From the NCBI GenBank assembly GCA_041671505.1, contig JBAZBK010000002.1, positions 124,001 through 188,000 on the forward strand: a stretch of DNA of 64,000 nt, written 5' to 3'. Source of the DNA: JACPDH01 sp041671505. GTDB taxonomy: Bacteria > Acidobacteriota > Thermoanaerobaculia > Gp7-AA8. Both the position numbers and the translations under genes were made by a program. Of the stretch, positions 54,583 to 62,732 are shown in pieces. Position 1 is the stretch's first letter, and every line of letters starts with the position of its first letter. The notes under the pieces are model-generated. The model was not told the origin of the DNA, made no database searches, and worked only from the letters and a program-made list of their open reading frames with translations.

Positions 54583-55038
54583 GGTCAGCGCTCGCCTCAC
54601 GCTCAGCTTGGCTTCGATCATTTCGTGATGTTGAACGCCGAGGAGGTCGGAGAGCTTCCGGACGAGGTATTCCTCGTATTCGTGAAGCCGGCCGTCGGCG
54701 AGGACGAGGCGCCACATCGCGCGAACGACCTCGAGTCGCGTCTCGTGGTCGGTCGCCTCACGGATGCGGCTGGTGAAGGTCCAGTGATCGATCGTCACGC
54801 TGCGCGCCGACTGCGCCTTCGCGACGATCCGCTCCGCCTGCTCGGTCGTCAGCCCGAACGTCGCGACCATCGTCTCGAGCAGCTGCGCCTGCTCGCGCTC
54901 GGAAAACTGCTGATCGGCGTAGGCGAGCTCAAGGAGCACCCCGGCGGTCGCGAGGGCGACGGGATTTTCGGGATCGCTCTCCGTCGGCGTGACACAGCCG
55001 CTGTTCCGGAGGAGTCGGACGAGTTTGTCGAACGGCAC
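54568..55038 (-). CDS. TerB-family protein
   Basis: 156 residues from a GTG. The seven-helix TerB-like fold is shown by ATAGVLLELAYADQQFSERE, acidic motif positions in ADQQ and ERE, then AMWRLVLADGRLHEYEEYLVRKLSDLLG, the family ADG-x-x-x-x-E calcium/metal-binding signature. Such proteins bind metal ions at membranes in tellurite/stress modules; here no ter operon is present, so it is one of the many stand-alone members. The last residues (QGR) and the TAG stop come from the B element. Confidence 0.88.
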   Translation of the reverse strand: MPFDKLVRLLRNSGCVTPTESDPENPVALATAGVLLELAYADQQFSEREQAQLLETMVATFGLTTEQAERIVAKAQSARSVTIDHWTFTSRIREATDHETRLEVVRAMWRLVLADGRLHEYEEYLVRKLSDLLGVQHHEMIEAKLSVRRALTEQGR

Positions 55039-55126
55039 CGGTGGAGTCTAGCAGATGCTCCCACCCGCGCCCTCCTCCCCGATCGCAGGAATGGCAGGGG
55101 GGCTGCCGATGGTTTTTGCGATCGGA

Positions 55127-55143
55127 CAGGCAGTAGTTGCCTG
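55127..55143 (+). promoter_or_regulatory. 5' leader hairpin of the cold-shock gene
   Basis: CAGGCA-gtagt-TGCCTG forms a six-base-pair perfect hairpin, 23 nt upstream of the start and just before AAAGGAG. Cold-shock mRNAs often have structured leaders; activity here is untested. Confidence 0.4.
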
Positions 55144-55166
55144 AAGCAGGAAAGGAGATTCCAGCA

Positions 55167-55370
55167 GTGAGAGAAACCGGTACGGTCAAGTGGTTCAACG
55201 ACGCAAAGGGCTTCGGCTTCATCACCTCCGAGAGCGGACAGGACGTCTTCGTCCATTACAGCGCCATCAAAGCGGAAGGCTTCCGCTCCCTGAAGGAAGG
55301 CAGCCAGGTCGAGTACGATCTCAGCGAGACTCCAAAGGGGCTCCAGGCGACGAACGTTACGCCCGTGTAA
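55167..55370 (+). CDS. cold-shock protein
   Basis: 67 residues from a GTG at 55167, preferred over an ATG 30 bases upstream because AAAGGAG lies nine bases before it and the family start is MRETGTVKWFN. RNP1 is KGFGFIT and RNP2 VFVHYSA; the five-strand OB fold is complete. It binds single-stranded RNA and DNA and acts as an RNA chaperone. It is monocistronic with a strong terminator. Its codon use is typical of the region. Confidence 0.96.
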   Translation: MRETGTVKWFNDAKGFGFITSESGQDVFVHYSAIKAEGFRSLKEGSQVEYDLSETPKGLQATNVTPV

Positions 55371-55399
55371 ATCAATCGATTCTGAAACCAAACCAGCGA

Positions 55400-55426
55400 G
55401 CGCCCCGAAAGGGGCGCTTCGTTTTT
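55400..55426 (+). terminator. rho-independent terminator after the cold-shock gene
   Basis: GCGCCCC-GAAA-GGGGCGC forms a seven-base-pair GC stem with a GNRA-type tetraloop followed by TTCGTTTTT, 30 nt after the stop codon. It is the clearest intrinsic terminator in the window. Confidence 0.9.
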
Positions 55427-55432
55427 GAGGGG

Positions 55433-55606
55433 CAGGCGAGAGGCGAAGGGCGAGAGGCGATGAGCGGGCTTATGTGGAGTGCGAAAGCACAGGTTTCGCT
55501 CTTGCTCGCCGAAGCGAAGCTTCGGCGTCGCGACACGAGCGAGCGAGCGGAAGGTCTCGCTTCCGCCGAGGAGGAGCGCAAGCTGGCGCTTGCGCATTCC
55601 ACATCG
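55433..55606. repeat. P element with one B array
   Basis: A B array at 55434-55462 leads into TATGTGGAGTGCGAAAGC (55471-55488), matched by GCGCTTGCGCATTCCACAT near 55587-55605. Internal GCCGAAGC/GCTTCGGC hairpins and a GCGAGCGAGCGGAAGG stretch lie between. The right end is seven bases from the agmatinase stop. Confidence 0.8.
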
Positions 55607-55612
55607 CGTTCC

Positions 55613-56647
55613 CTAGATGCCGTTCGACTTCAGCGCGAAGCCGATCATTTTGTAGAGCAGGCGCGCGCCGACGTTGGCGTCCCACTCGGCTGCGCCGGGC
55701 GACACCTCGCAGAGGTCGAGTCCCACGATCCGCTTCTTCGCGCGGATCAGCGCGCGCAGCAGGCCGATCGCGTCGTTCCAGCTCAGGCCTCCCGGGACCG
55801 GCGTTCCGGTCGACGGGCAGAGCGTGGGATCGAGCCCGTCGATGTCCCACGACAGGTAGACGTCGTGCGGCAGCTCCGCGACGATCTCGTCCGCGGTGCG
55901 CGCGTACGGGATGCCGTCGTCTCGCCGGATCGCGAGCTCCGAATCGAAGAAGGTCACGATGCGCCCGCCCGACGCGGCGATCATCTCGTTCTCCCGGTTC
56001 GAAAAATCGCGCACGCCGACCTGCACGAGCTTCGCGACGCCATCGATCTTCGTCATCACGTTGTGAAAGATCGACGCGTGCGACCAGGTGAAGCCTTCGT
56101 ACGCCTCACGGAGATCGGCATGCGCGTCGAGATGGAGGATCCCCATCCCCGGATAGCGCTCGGCGTGCGCGCGGATCGCGCCGAACGGCACCGAATGGTC
56201 GCCGCCGAGCGTGACGGCCATCTTCCCCTGCTCGAGAAGCTCGCCGACACGCCACGCGACCCACTCGTTGACCTCATCGCCGAGCTCGTTCACGCGCGCG
56301 AGGTTCGCTTCGAGCCGCTCGTCCCCGTCGATCGCGCCGCCCGCCTCGATGATCGGTGCAGCGAGCTCGCTCGCCTCGCTGTTCCATTCGAGCAGCTGCT
56401 GCGCGAGCGGGAGCATCGCGATTCCTGCCTGGTAAGGCCGTCCCGTGTCGCGATCGAAGAGGTCGACCTGCTTCGACGCTTCGAAAATCGCCGCGGGGCC
56501 ATCCGAGGTACCGCCGCCGTACGAGGTCGTCGCCTCGAACGGAACCGGCACGATCACGACATGCGCATCCTCCGGCGCCGTCTGCAGCCCGTAGATGCCC
56601 GAGCCCTCGCCCGCGGCGGCGTCAGGATCGAAGCCGTTCTGGTTCAT
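55613..56647 (-). CDS. agmatinase/arginase-family ureohydrolase
   Basis: 344 residues. The binuclear manganese ligands are in LGGDHSVP (about 147-154), HLDAHADLR (about 172-180) and SWDIDGLDP (about 268-276). The family GGGTSDGPAA substrate-side loop is near 44-53. It hydrolyses a guanidinium compound to urea; agmatine to putrescine is the commonest activity of this branch but arginine, guanidinobutyrate or formiminoglutamate relatives cannot be excluded. No signal peptide; single gene between two repeat elements. Confidence 0.9.
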   Translation of the reverse strand: MNQNGFDPDAAAGEGSGIYGLQTAPEDAHVVIVPVPFEATTSYGGGTSDGPAAIFEASKQVDLFDRDTGRPYQAGIAMLPLAQQLLEWNSEASELAAPIIEAGGAIDGDERLEANLARVNELGDEVNEWVAWRVGELLEQGKMAVTLGGDHSVPFGAIRAHAERYPGMGILHLDAHADLREAYEGFTWSHASIFHNVMTKIDGVAKLVQVGVRDFSNRENEMIAASGGRIVTFFDSELAIRRDDGIPYARTADEIVAELPHDVYLSWDIDGLDPTLCPSTGTPVPGGLSWNDAIGLLRALIRAKKRIVGLDLCEVSPGAAEWDANVGARLLYKMIGFALKSNGI

Positions 56648-57078
56648 CGTCTACCTCTCTTTCGACTTCGTCCCGGCGCACGCTCGAATGCTGCACCCGC
56701 GCCGCTCCGTGGAAACCGAAATGAAGAATGTCGAATGAAGAATGAGGAATGGAGAAAAGGAACCACCTCCGCGGGATGCTCGCCAGCGTTCTTCATTCCT
56801 CATTCTTCATTCGACATTCTTCATTTCGGTTCTGGCTTTGGATGGATCGTCCGATAGCACCCGTCCGGCTCCGCCAAACCGCTCGATCTTTGCTGAGTCA
56901 CGCCTATCGTACGCCCGGTCGTCGGTTGATGCCGATGTGGAGTGCGCAAGCGCAAGCTTGCGCTCTTCCTCGGCGGAAGCCGCAGCTTCCGCTCTCTCTC
57001 GACCGTTACCGCCGAAGCTTCGCTTCGGCATGGAAGGGCGCAAGCTGGCGCTTGCGCACTCCACATGCCTGCTCTCGC
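56648..57078. repeat. intergenic region made of family-A arms and a P element
   Basis: Family-A arms at about 56711-56752 (GGAAACCGAAATGAAGAATG) and inverted at 56788-56832 enclose a 35-nt spacer. From 56934 to 57066 a P element is bounded by ATGTGGAGTGCGCAAGC and GCTTGCGCACTCCACAT with GCGGAAGC/GCTTCCGC inner hairpins. A B arm continues to 57105 into the 3' end of the next gene. No ORF is credible. Confidence 0.85.
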
Positions 57079-58161
57079 CTATCGCCTCTCGCCTCTCGCC
57101 TGCCTCACCACGAACGAAATCGGCACCCTCGCGTACACGCGCACCGAGAACTCGGTCGAGCGGTCGTCGATCCAGTGAAATCGCCCCTCGACGGTGAACT
57201 TCAGTTTCTCCTCGATCGGAAAGGTAATCTCCGCGCCGAGCTCCTTGTAGTCGCGATCCGACTCGTAGAACTCCGGGTCGGTTCCGTGCGAGCCGTAGTT
57301 AGGGTCGCCCTCGGCTGCGTAGAAATCGGTCCCCTGCCAGAGAACGGCGAAAAGCCGTGTGCGCTCCCACGGCTGCACCGAGAGCTCGAGCCAGACGGCG
57401 TCGCCTTCGGTCGGACGGTCGGGGTACGCGTCGTCCTCCGTCGTCTTGCTCAGCAGATACATCGCGCGCACGCGCGAATCGCCGACGATCGGGAGTCTGC
57501 GTTCCCAGCGAACGCCAGGGGCGAAGACCGCGTTGTTGTAGACCTCTTCGCCCGCGGAGTAGAGCTGGCCGCCGACGTGAAACCCGTGCACCTGCGCCTC
57601 GGCGCTGAAGCCCGCGCCGATTCCCCAGCGACCGACGAAGCCGTAGTCGAACGCCTCGCGATGCTCGGGCGTGTTCTCGCGCTGCCAGTTGATGAAGCCG
57701 TCGACCGACCAGCCGTCGCCCGCGGCGAGGTACTGCAGGCCGCTCTCGACCGGACGCGTGAGCTCGAGCGTGCTGATCTCGATCGGATCGATGAGGCCAT
57801 GCCGACTCTCGGTCTCGAGCGTGCCGAGGATGAACTTCGAACGCTCGCCCGTCTTGTAGCGGAACGAGAGGATCGGCTCGGAGTCGTTAGGGTCGTCGTC
57901 ACCACCGCTGCGGAAGTCGCCGTAACCGCCGGCGAGGATCGTGACGCGATCGCCGACGGGGATCTCGAAGTACGAAAGCAGTTGCGCGCCGAGGATCGTC
58001 TCGCCGTCGCGGTACGGGCCGCCGAACTCCGTGTCGTCGCCGTAGAAGCGGAAGTCGTTCGTCCAGTTGATGTCGCCGATGTCGGCTGCCGAAGCGGTCG
58101 CCGCGAACGCGACGAGCGCGAATGCGGCCAGTGCCGTTCCCCTACTCACTCTTCTTGGCAC
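57079..58161 (-). CDS. outer-membrane beta-barrel protein, function unknown
   Basis: 360 residues with a signal peptide (TALAAFALVAFAATASA, cleavage near 25) and many 9-11-residue amphipathic strands (VTILAGGYGDF, LSFRYKTGERSKFILGTLE, FVGRWGIGAGFSAEAQV, RLFAVLWQGTDFYA). The GTG start at 58161 overlaps the upstream gene by 20 bases; a second GTG four codons in is possible. I recognise no family; it resembles poorly characterised porin-like barrels. The last residues (RQARGERR) and the TAG stop are encoded by a B repeat, replacing the usual aromatic C-terminal residue that barrel proteins need for assembly. Confidence 0.8.
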   Translation of the reverse strand: MPRRVSRGTALAAFALVAFAATASAADIGDINWTNDFRFYGDDTEFGGPYRDGETILGAQLLSYFEIPVGDRVTILAGGYGDFRSGGDDDPNDSEPILSFRYKTGERSKFILGTLETESRHGLIDPIEISTLELTRPVESGLQYLAAGDGWSVDGFINWQRENTPEHREAFDYGFVGRWGIGAGFSAEAQVHGFHVGGQLYSAGEEVYNNAVFAPGVRWERRLPIVGDSRVRAMYLLSKTTEDDAYPDRPTEGDAVWLELSVQPWERTRLFAVLWQGTDFYAAEGDPNYGSHGTDPEFYESDRDYKELGAEITFPIEEKLKFTVEGRFHWIDDRSTEFSVRVYARVPISFVVRQARGERR

Positions 58162-58405
58162 GCGAGAGCGCCTCCTTGAACTTTTCCTCGAGCAGCTTTT
58201 CGCGGTCCTTCTGGCTCGCCATCTCCTTCTCGAAGCGCGTGGCGAGCTCCGACTTCTTCGCGTGGATCTCCCCCACCATCTCCTCGAGCGACTGGTTCTT
58301 CTTCGGATTCACCGGCGGCTTGTGCAGCAGAACCTGCCCGCTTTCGCGGCTCACCACGATCCAGGCATTGCAGCAGGGACAGTTGATCTCGATGTTGTCG
58401 GACAT
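58142..58405 (-). CDS. small zinc-ribbon/coiled-coil protein, function unknown
   Basis: 87 residues from the ATG at 58405 with GGAGG upstream; the longer frame runs into a repeat and is rejected. CPCC near residues 9-12 and the surrounding INCPCCNAWIVVSRESGQVLL resemble a single zinc knuckle. The rest (from about 35) is a charged coiled coil (EEMVGEIHAKKSELATRFEKE and following) ending in a Lys-rich tail. It overlaps the barrel gene by 20 bases, so translation of the two is coupled. Confidence 0.75.
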   Translation of the reverse strand: MSDNIEINCPCCNAWIVVSRESGQVLLHKPPVNPKKNQSLEEMVGEIHAKKSELATRFEKEMASQKDREKLLEEKFKEALSRAKKSE

Positions 58406-58431
58406 GGGGGGAACCTCCGGAGAAAGAGATT

Positions 58432-58530
58432 CTAAATGAAATGACAAATGACGAAATGACAAATGACAAAACTGAAGCACAGAATGAATGTGTCTCCCTT
58501 TGTCATTTGTCATTTGCCTCTATTTGTCAT
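58432..58530. repeat. family-D arrays (AAATGACAAATGAC), inverted pair
   Basis: The left arm at 58435-58470 (AAATGACGAAATGACAAATG) and inverted arm at 58499-58530 (TTTGTCATTTGTCATTTG) are mirror partners around a 28-nt spacer. The right arm supplies the last codons and TAG stop of btuD. Confidence 0.83.
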
Positions 58531-59275
58531 TCCCCTCATCGTGGTACCAGTCCTCCTGCTGCATCCCGAAGGCCTCGGCGAGTCTCACGCGGTCCAGTGC
58601 GTCGTCGGGGGCGCCTTCGTAGTGCATGCGGCCGGCACGGATGACGACGACCTTCGAGGCGTGGCGCCTGATGAGGGCGAGGTCGTGCGACGCGCAGACG
58701 ATCGTCATCCCGCACTGCATCAGCTCACCGATGATCTTCGACAGGCGCGCGGCCTGGCGCAGATCGAGGAAGCTGGTCGGTTCGTCGAGGAGCAGGATCC
58801 TCGAGCGCTGCGCGAGCGCCGACGCGATGAAGACGCGCTGAAGCTCGCCCGCGCTCATCTGCATCGCCGTGCGCCCGGCGAGATGCAGCGTTTCGGTCTG
58901 GCGCATCACGTCGTCGACGATCTCGAGATCCTTCGGCGTCTCCCACTTCATGACGCCGAGGTGCGGCGTGCGGCCGAGGAGCACGAGCTCCCTGGCGGTG
59001 AAGCCGAAGGCGAGCGGAGGGCGCTGCCAGACGCCTGCGATGCGGAGCGCGATCTCGTTGCGATGAAACGTCGACAGGTCGCGCCCTTCGAGCTCGACGG
59101 TTCCCGCCGACGGGCGGAGGAGCCCCTGCAGCAATCGGAGGATCGTCGTCTTGCCGGCGCCGTTCGGGCCGACGAGGCCGACGAACGCCCCCGCCTCGAC
59201 GCCGAATGTCAGGTCGTCGACGATCCGGCTGCCGTTGTAGGCGAAGGAGACGCCCCGAAGCGCGACGACGTTCAT
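58520..59275 (-). CDS. btuD: cobalamin-type ABC transporter ATP-binding protein
   Basis: 251 residues. Walker A GPNGAGKTT at 36-44, Q-loop WQRPPLAFGFT, signature MSAGELQR (the usual LSGGQ with Met and Ala changes), Walker B RILLLDEPTS and the switch His in CASHDLAL. This is the FecE/BtuD/HmuV subfamily. The ATG overlaps the permease stop as ATGA. The final GNDK and TAG come from the D repeat. With the permease, binding protein and upstream cobalamin riboswitch it forms a vitamin B12 importer. Confidence 0.93.
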   Translation of the reverse strand: MNVVALRGVSFAYNGSRIVDDLTFGVEAGAFVGLVGPNGAGKTTILRLLQGLLRPSAGTVELEGRDLSTFHRNEIALRIAGVWQRPPLAFGFTARELVLLGRTPHLGVMKWETPKDLEIVDDVMRQTETLHLAGRTAMQMSAGELQRVFIASALAQRSRILLLDEPTSFLDLRQAARLSKIIGELMQCGMTIVCASHDLALIRRHASKVVVIRAGRMHYEGAPDDALDRVRLAEAFGMQQEDWYHDEGNDK

Positions 59276-60258
59276 CGCCCCCTCCTTCGCATCAGCGAGA
59301 CGAACACCGGCACGCCAATGAAGGCGGTGACGACGCCGACCGGGAGCTCGTTAGGCGCCAGCGCCGTGCGCGCGACGAGGTCGGACATCACGCAGAGCGC
59401 CGCGCCGGAAAGCGCGGCGAGCGGGATCAGCTTCCGGTTGTCGACGCCGACCGCGAGACGCGCGACGTGAGGGACGACGAGACCGACGAAACCGATCGTC
59501 CCGGCGAGAGTGACGACGACCGCGGTGAGGAGGCTCGCGACGCCGTAGAGGACGAGCTTGGAGCGCGTGACGGAGATCCCCACCTGCTCCGCGAGCTCCT
59601 CGTTCACGGAGATGGCGTTCATGTGCCAGGCGTGCCCCATCAACACGAGCGAGAGCAGGGCGACCACGATCGACACCGGGCCGACCATCCCCCACTCCGC
59701 CGAGGCAAAGCTGCCGAGGAACCAGAAGAAGAACGACTGCAACTCGTCGGGAGCGATGAGCGTCAGCATCAGGCTGAGCATCGCGTTCGCGAGCGAGGTG
59801 AAGATGATTCCGGCGAGAATCGTCGAGGTCGTCTCGAACGAGAAGCTGGCGTGGGCGACGAAGAGGACGACCGCGATCGTCGCGATCGCACCGAAGAACG
59901 CTCCCGCGGGAATCGAGAACGCCCCCGCGACGCCGATCAGCACCGTCGCAACGGCGCCGAGGGCGGCGCCGCTCGACACGCCGAGGGTGTATTCGGAAGC
60001 GAGAGGGTTGCGGAGAAGAGACTGGAAGCAGAGGCCGGCGAGCGCGAGAGCCCAGCCGACAACGATCGCGGTGACGACGCGCGGGGCGCGGATGGAACGG
60101 ACGATGGTCGCCGTCGTCGGGTCGACCGACGACGAGTCGATGACTGCGCGGAACGCGTCGCCGGCGCGCACGTGTGCCGCACCTGTCGCGAGTGACAGGA
60201 CGGAGGCCGCAAGCAGCAGCCCTCCGGCGATGGCGATGCTGATCCAGAAGCGCCTCAC
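59272..60258 (-). CDS. btuC: FecCD-family permease, cobalamin importer
   Basis: 328 residues from a GTG at 60258 that overlaps the btuF stop as GTGA; an upstream ATG at 60450 lies inside btuF and is rejected. About ten membrane helices, with the family motifs RAPRVVTAIVVGWALALAG, RNPLASEYTLGVSSGAALGA and the cytoplasmic coupling stretch GLVVPHVARLAVGVDNRKLIP. It imports a B12- or siderophore-type ligand; the riboswitch argues for cobalamin. Tight overlaps on both sides show one btuFCD operon. Confidence 0.94.
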   Translation of the reverse strand: MRRFWISIAIAGGLLLAASVLSLATGAAHVRAGDAFRAVIDSSSVDPTTATIVRSIRAPRVVTAIVVGWALALAGLCFQSLLRNPLASEYTLGVSSGAALGAVATVLIGVAGAFSIPAGAFFGAIATIAVVLFVAHASFSFETTSTILAGIIFTSLANAMLSLMLTLIAPDELQSFFFWFLGSFASAEWGMVGPVSIVVALLSLVLMGHAWHMNAISVNEELAEQVGISVTRSKLVLYGVASLLTAVVVTLAGTIGFVGLVVPHVARLAVGVDNRKLIPLAALSGAALCVMSDLVARTALAPNELPVGVVTAFIGVPVFVSLMRRRGR

Positions 60259-61376
60259 TGCGTCGCCCGCCTCCACTTCGGCTCGCAGACGCCCGCGGGG
60301 AAGAGCCCGGGATGAAGGCTCGTCGCGAGGTCGCGCAGGCCGAAGACGAGCCGCTGCGAGGGGCGGTCGATCGTCCGGCTGTCGATCCCGCGGATCGCGC
60401 CGCTCTTCACCGCCGGGATCGCCGGCCAGCGGCCTAACCACGCCTTCCACGCGTCGAGATCCTTCGACGGGTTCATCGTGCTCACGACGACCACCTCCGG
60501 GGCGAGCGCGATGAGCCCCTCGGCGGAGATGCGCGGATAGGGCTGCGGGTTCCCCTTCGTGACCGAAGCGCCGCCCGCCATGTCGATCATCTCGTTCGTG
60601 AACGACTCCTGGCCTGGCGCGATCACCGGATCCATGTCGAAGGCGTAGAGGACCCGCGGACGCTTCGCGCCCTTCGTCGCGCCCGCGATGCAGGAGGCCA
60701 CGCGGTCCATCTCGGCAACGAGCGCCTTCCCCTCCGCGTCGCGTCCCGTCTTCGCGCCGAGCGCGATGATTCCGGCGCGCGTCGTCTTCCAGTAGCGGAG
60801 ATCGAGGACGAGAACGTCGAAGCCGAGGCGGCGGAGCCGGTCGAGCGTCGCGGAGGAATTGCCGTCGGTCGTCGCGACGAGGAGGTCGGGGCTCAGCGCG
60901 ACGATCGCCTCGATGTTGAGATTGTTGAAGGCGCCGACGTGCGGCAGCGCGACCATGCTCGCGGGGAAATCGGTGTAGTCGGTCACGCCGACGATGCGAT
61001 CGGCGATGCCGAGGCCGTCGAGGATCTCCGCGGCGCTTGGGACGAGAGTGACGATGCGGTGAGGCGCGGCGGCTGTCGCCGGGGCGAGCAGCGAGACGAC
61101 CACGATCAGCGCGAGGGCGAATTGAGAATTGAGAATTGAGAATTGAGAGACGCTGGCAGCCTGTGTGGCGCAGACACTCCTGTCTGCGCGCGGCGCAACG
61201 CGCCGCAACGGGGCCGGTTCTCGCTGCTCACGATGCGTCGCGCCCTCTCGTTCCGCATTCCGAATTCCGAATTCCGCAATTCGGGAAGCCGCCTTCGGCG
61301 GCGCGCAGGCAGGAGTGCCTGCGCCACATGGGTTTTGGCGATCGGAGAAATCGGCTGGTGAGCCGCGATGCGGCAT
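60255..61376 (-). CDS. btuF: cobalamin-binding periplasmic protein with element-lengthened leader
   Basis: 373 residues. The ATG at 61376 has AGGAGG seven bases upstream and the cobalamin riboswitch above it, so this start is well supported. Residues about 16-85 are encoded by a repeat element (inverted GTGGCGCAGGCACTCC ends, GGAAT and AATTGAGA words) that stays in frame. The signal-peptide core (LALIVVVSLLAPATAA) begins only at about residue 88. From residue 105 the mature protein is a BtuF/FecB-type clamp (RIVTLVPSAAEILDGLG, DLLVATTDGNSS, PRVLYAFDMDPVIAPGQESFTNEMI). Export of a signal peptide with such a long, charged N-region is doubtful unless an internal start is used. Confidence 0.88.
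   Translation of the reverse strand: MPHRGSPADFSDRQNPCGAGTPACAPPKAASRIAEFGIRNAEREGATHREQREPAPLRRVAPRADRSVCATQAASVSQFSILNSQFALALIVVVSLLAPATAAAPHRIVTLVPSAAEILDGLGIADRIVGVTDYTDFPASMVALPHVGAFNNLNIEAIVALSPDLLVATTDGNSSATLDRLRRLGFDVLVLDLRYWKTTRAGIIALGAKTGRDAEGKALVAEMDRVASCIAGATKGAKRPRVLYAFDMDPVIAPGQESFTNEMIDMAGGASVTKGNPQPYPRISAEGLIALAPEVVVVSTMNPSKDLDAWKAWLGRWPAIPAVKSGAIRGIDSRTIDRPSQRLVFGLRDLATSLHPGLFPAGVCEPKWRRATQ
61117..61330. repeat. repeat element inside the btuF leader
   Basis: Ends TGTGGCGCAGACACTCC (about 61164) and GGAGTGCCTGCGCCACA (about 61312-61328) are inverted over about 28 bases with two mismatches. The interior has GCCGCCTTCGGCGGC and GGAAT words (61246-61282), and AATTGAGA words lie at 61119-61147. 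The element lies between the riboswitch-proximal start codon and the signal-peptide core and carries no stop in the btuF frame. Confidence 0.85.
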
Positions 61377-61383
61377 GGATGAA

Positions 61384-61389
61384 CCTCCT
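61384..61389 (-). promoter_or_regulatory. ribosome binding site that fixes the btuF start
   Basis: AGGAGG on the minus strand, seven bases before the ATG at 61376. It decides the start in favour of the full frame rather than an internal site after the repeat element. Confidence 0.7.
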
Positions 61390-61417
61390 GGATCCTCGAG
61401 GGGGTTGCTGTTGATTT

Positions 61418-61590
61418 CCTCGCCCGAAGGTTTCCTGACTTGCGACGTCCTACTTGCCGCGCCTTCCCGGGCTCCCTGGAGAGCCCAGTGGCGTAGCGCG
61501 CTTCATGAGAGAGCGCGTTCGCGGCGTTCGTTTCGCTCACAGTAGCGGGCCTGCAACGGATTCACACCGTTTTCCCTTGCGAAAGCGAGG
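61418..61590 (-). ncRNA. cobalamin riboswitch
   Basis: Read on the minus strand, the aptamer shows GGTGTGAATCCGTTGC (61568-61553), GCCCGCTACTGTGAGCG (61550-61534), GCCACTGGGC (61492-61483), GGGAAGGCGCGG (61469-61458) and the B12 box AGTCAGGAAACC (61440-61429). P1 can form between CCTCGC at 61590-61585 and GCGAGG at 61423-61418. It ends 41 nt before the btuF start, so it probably acts by hiding the ribosome site or by termination. Adenosylcobalamin or a related cobalamin should repress btuFCD. Confidence 0.95.
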
Positions 61591-61594
61591 CTTC

Positions 61595-61808
61595 GAATTG
61601 AAAAGAACGAAATTACCTGCAGGTGGTTAAACCACTCCGGCCGGGTGAAGTCAAGGCAGGCCCTGAGTGAAATGAAAACTGAAAATTGAAAAACAGAGGG
61701 CTGTCTGATGGTGCGGAAGGCTCACCTGGCTGCGCCACCTTCCAGGCTTCAATACCCACTGCGTCCCTCGCCGTCTTTCAACTTTCAATTTTCAATTTTC
61801 AATTCCTC
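61595..61808. repeat. paired AATTGAAAA arrays around an unassigned core
   Basis: AAAACTGAAAATTGAAAA at 61676-61693 is matched by TTTCAATTTTCAATTTTC at about 61784-61801, directly before the stop of rarD. Between them is about 85 bp with TGCGGAAGG and CCTTCCAGG. The upstream part (61595-61675) shows no gene. Confidence 0.7.
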
Positions 61809-62732
61809 CTATGGCTCGGGTTCCGGCTCCGGCGTCGGCAAACCGCGTCGGGCAAGCATCAGGTTCGAGCCGGAGAAGATCGCCAGCGCGAGCCAGATGA
61901 AGGCGAAGGCGACGAAGCGCTCGTGGCCGAACGGCTCGTGGAAAAGGAAGACGGCGAAGAGAAACTGGATCGTCGGAGAGATGTACTGCAGCACACCGAC
62001 CGTTGCCAGACGCAGCCGCTCCACGGCGTGCGCGAACCAGAGGAGCGGCAGCGCGGTGATGATGCCGGCAAGGCTCAGGAGGATGTCGGTCTTGAGATCG
62101 ACGTGCCCGAACGAGAGCGCTCCCCGGCTCGCGAGCCACGCGAGGTAGCCGCCGGCGAGCGGAAGGAGAATCGTCGTCTCGATCGTGAGCCCCTCGAGAG
62201 AGGGAACGCGGGCGACCTTCCGGACGAGCCCGTAGAGGCCGAAGGTGACCGCGAGCACGAGCGAAACCCACGGCAGCGACCCGACGCTCCAGGTGATCCA
62301 TGCGACGCCGAAGGCGGCGATCGCGACGCTGAGCGTTTCGGTCGGCCGGAGGCGCTCGCCGAGGAGGAAGTAGCCGAAGAGCACGTTGACGAGCGGGTTG
62401 ATGTAGTACCCGAGACTCGCCTGCAGAAGGTGGCCACTGCCGACGGACCAGATGAAGACGAACCAGTTGATCGCGATGAGGATCGTCGACGCGACGAGAT
62501 AGATGACCATGCGCCGTTCGCGGAGCACAGCGCGAATCGAGCCCCAGCGGTTCTTCGCCGCGACGATGATCGCCAGGACGAGGACCGACCAGACGATCCT
62601 GTGCGCCAGGATCTCCGGCGGGGCGACATGCCGAACCAGGCGGAAGTAAACGGCGACGAACCCCCACCAGCCGTATGCCGCGAGACCGTAGAGCAGGCCG
62701 GTGACCTGGGGGGAGCGGGGGGAGGAGGACAT
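61809..62732 (-). CDS. rarD: EamA-family transporter, RarD type
   Basis: 307 residues from the ATG at 62732, preferred over an ATG at 62795 whose leader lies in a family-A repeat. About ten hydrophobic helices in two EamA repeats; the RarD hallmarks GLAAYGWWGFVAVYFRLV, HRIVWSVLVL, GYYINPLVNVLFGYFLLGERL and GVLQYISPTIQFLFAVFLF are present. RarD proteins are putative permeases of unknown substrate. The C-terminal Pro-Glu repeat (PEPEPEP) is unusual and the TAG stop is followed directly by AATTGAAAA words. Confidence 0.93.
   Translation of the reverse strand: MSSSPRSPQVTGLLYGLAAYGWWGFVAVYFRLVRHVAPPEILAHRIVWSVLVLAIIVAAKNRWGSIRAVLRERRMVIYLVASTILIAINWFVFIWSVGSGHLLQASLGYYINPLVNVLFGYFLLGERLRPTETLSVAIAAFGVAWITWSVGSLPWVSLVLAVTFGLYGLVRKVARVPSLEGLTIETTILLPLAGGYLAWLASRGALSFGHVDLKTDILLSLAGIITALPLLWFAHAVERLRLATVGVLQYISPTIQFLFAVFLFHEPFGHERFVAFAFIWLALAIFSGSNLMLARRGLPTPEPEPEP

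Noticed and set aside
60255..61376. Frameshift or short start in btuF
   Set aside because: The reading frame is continuous from the well-placed ribosome site; no in-frame ATG, GTG or TTG was found between the element and the signal core.
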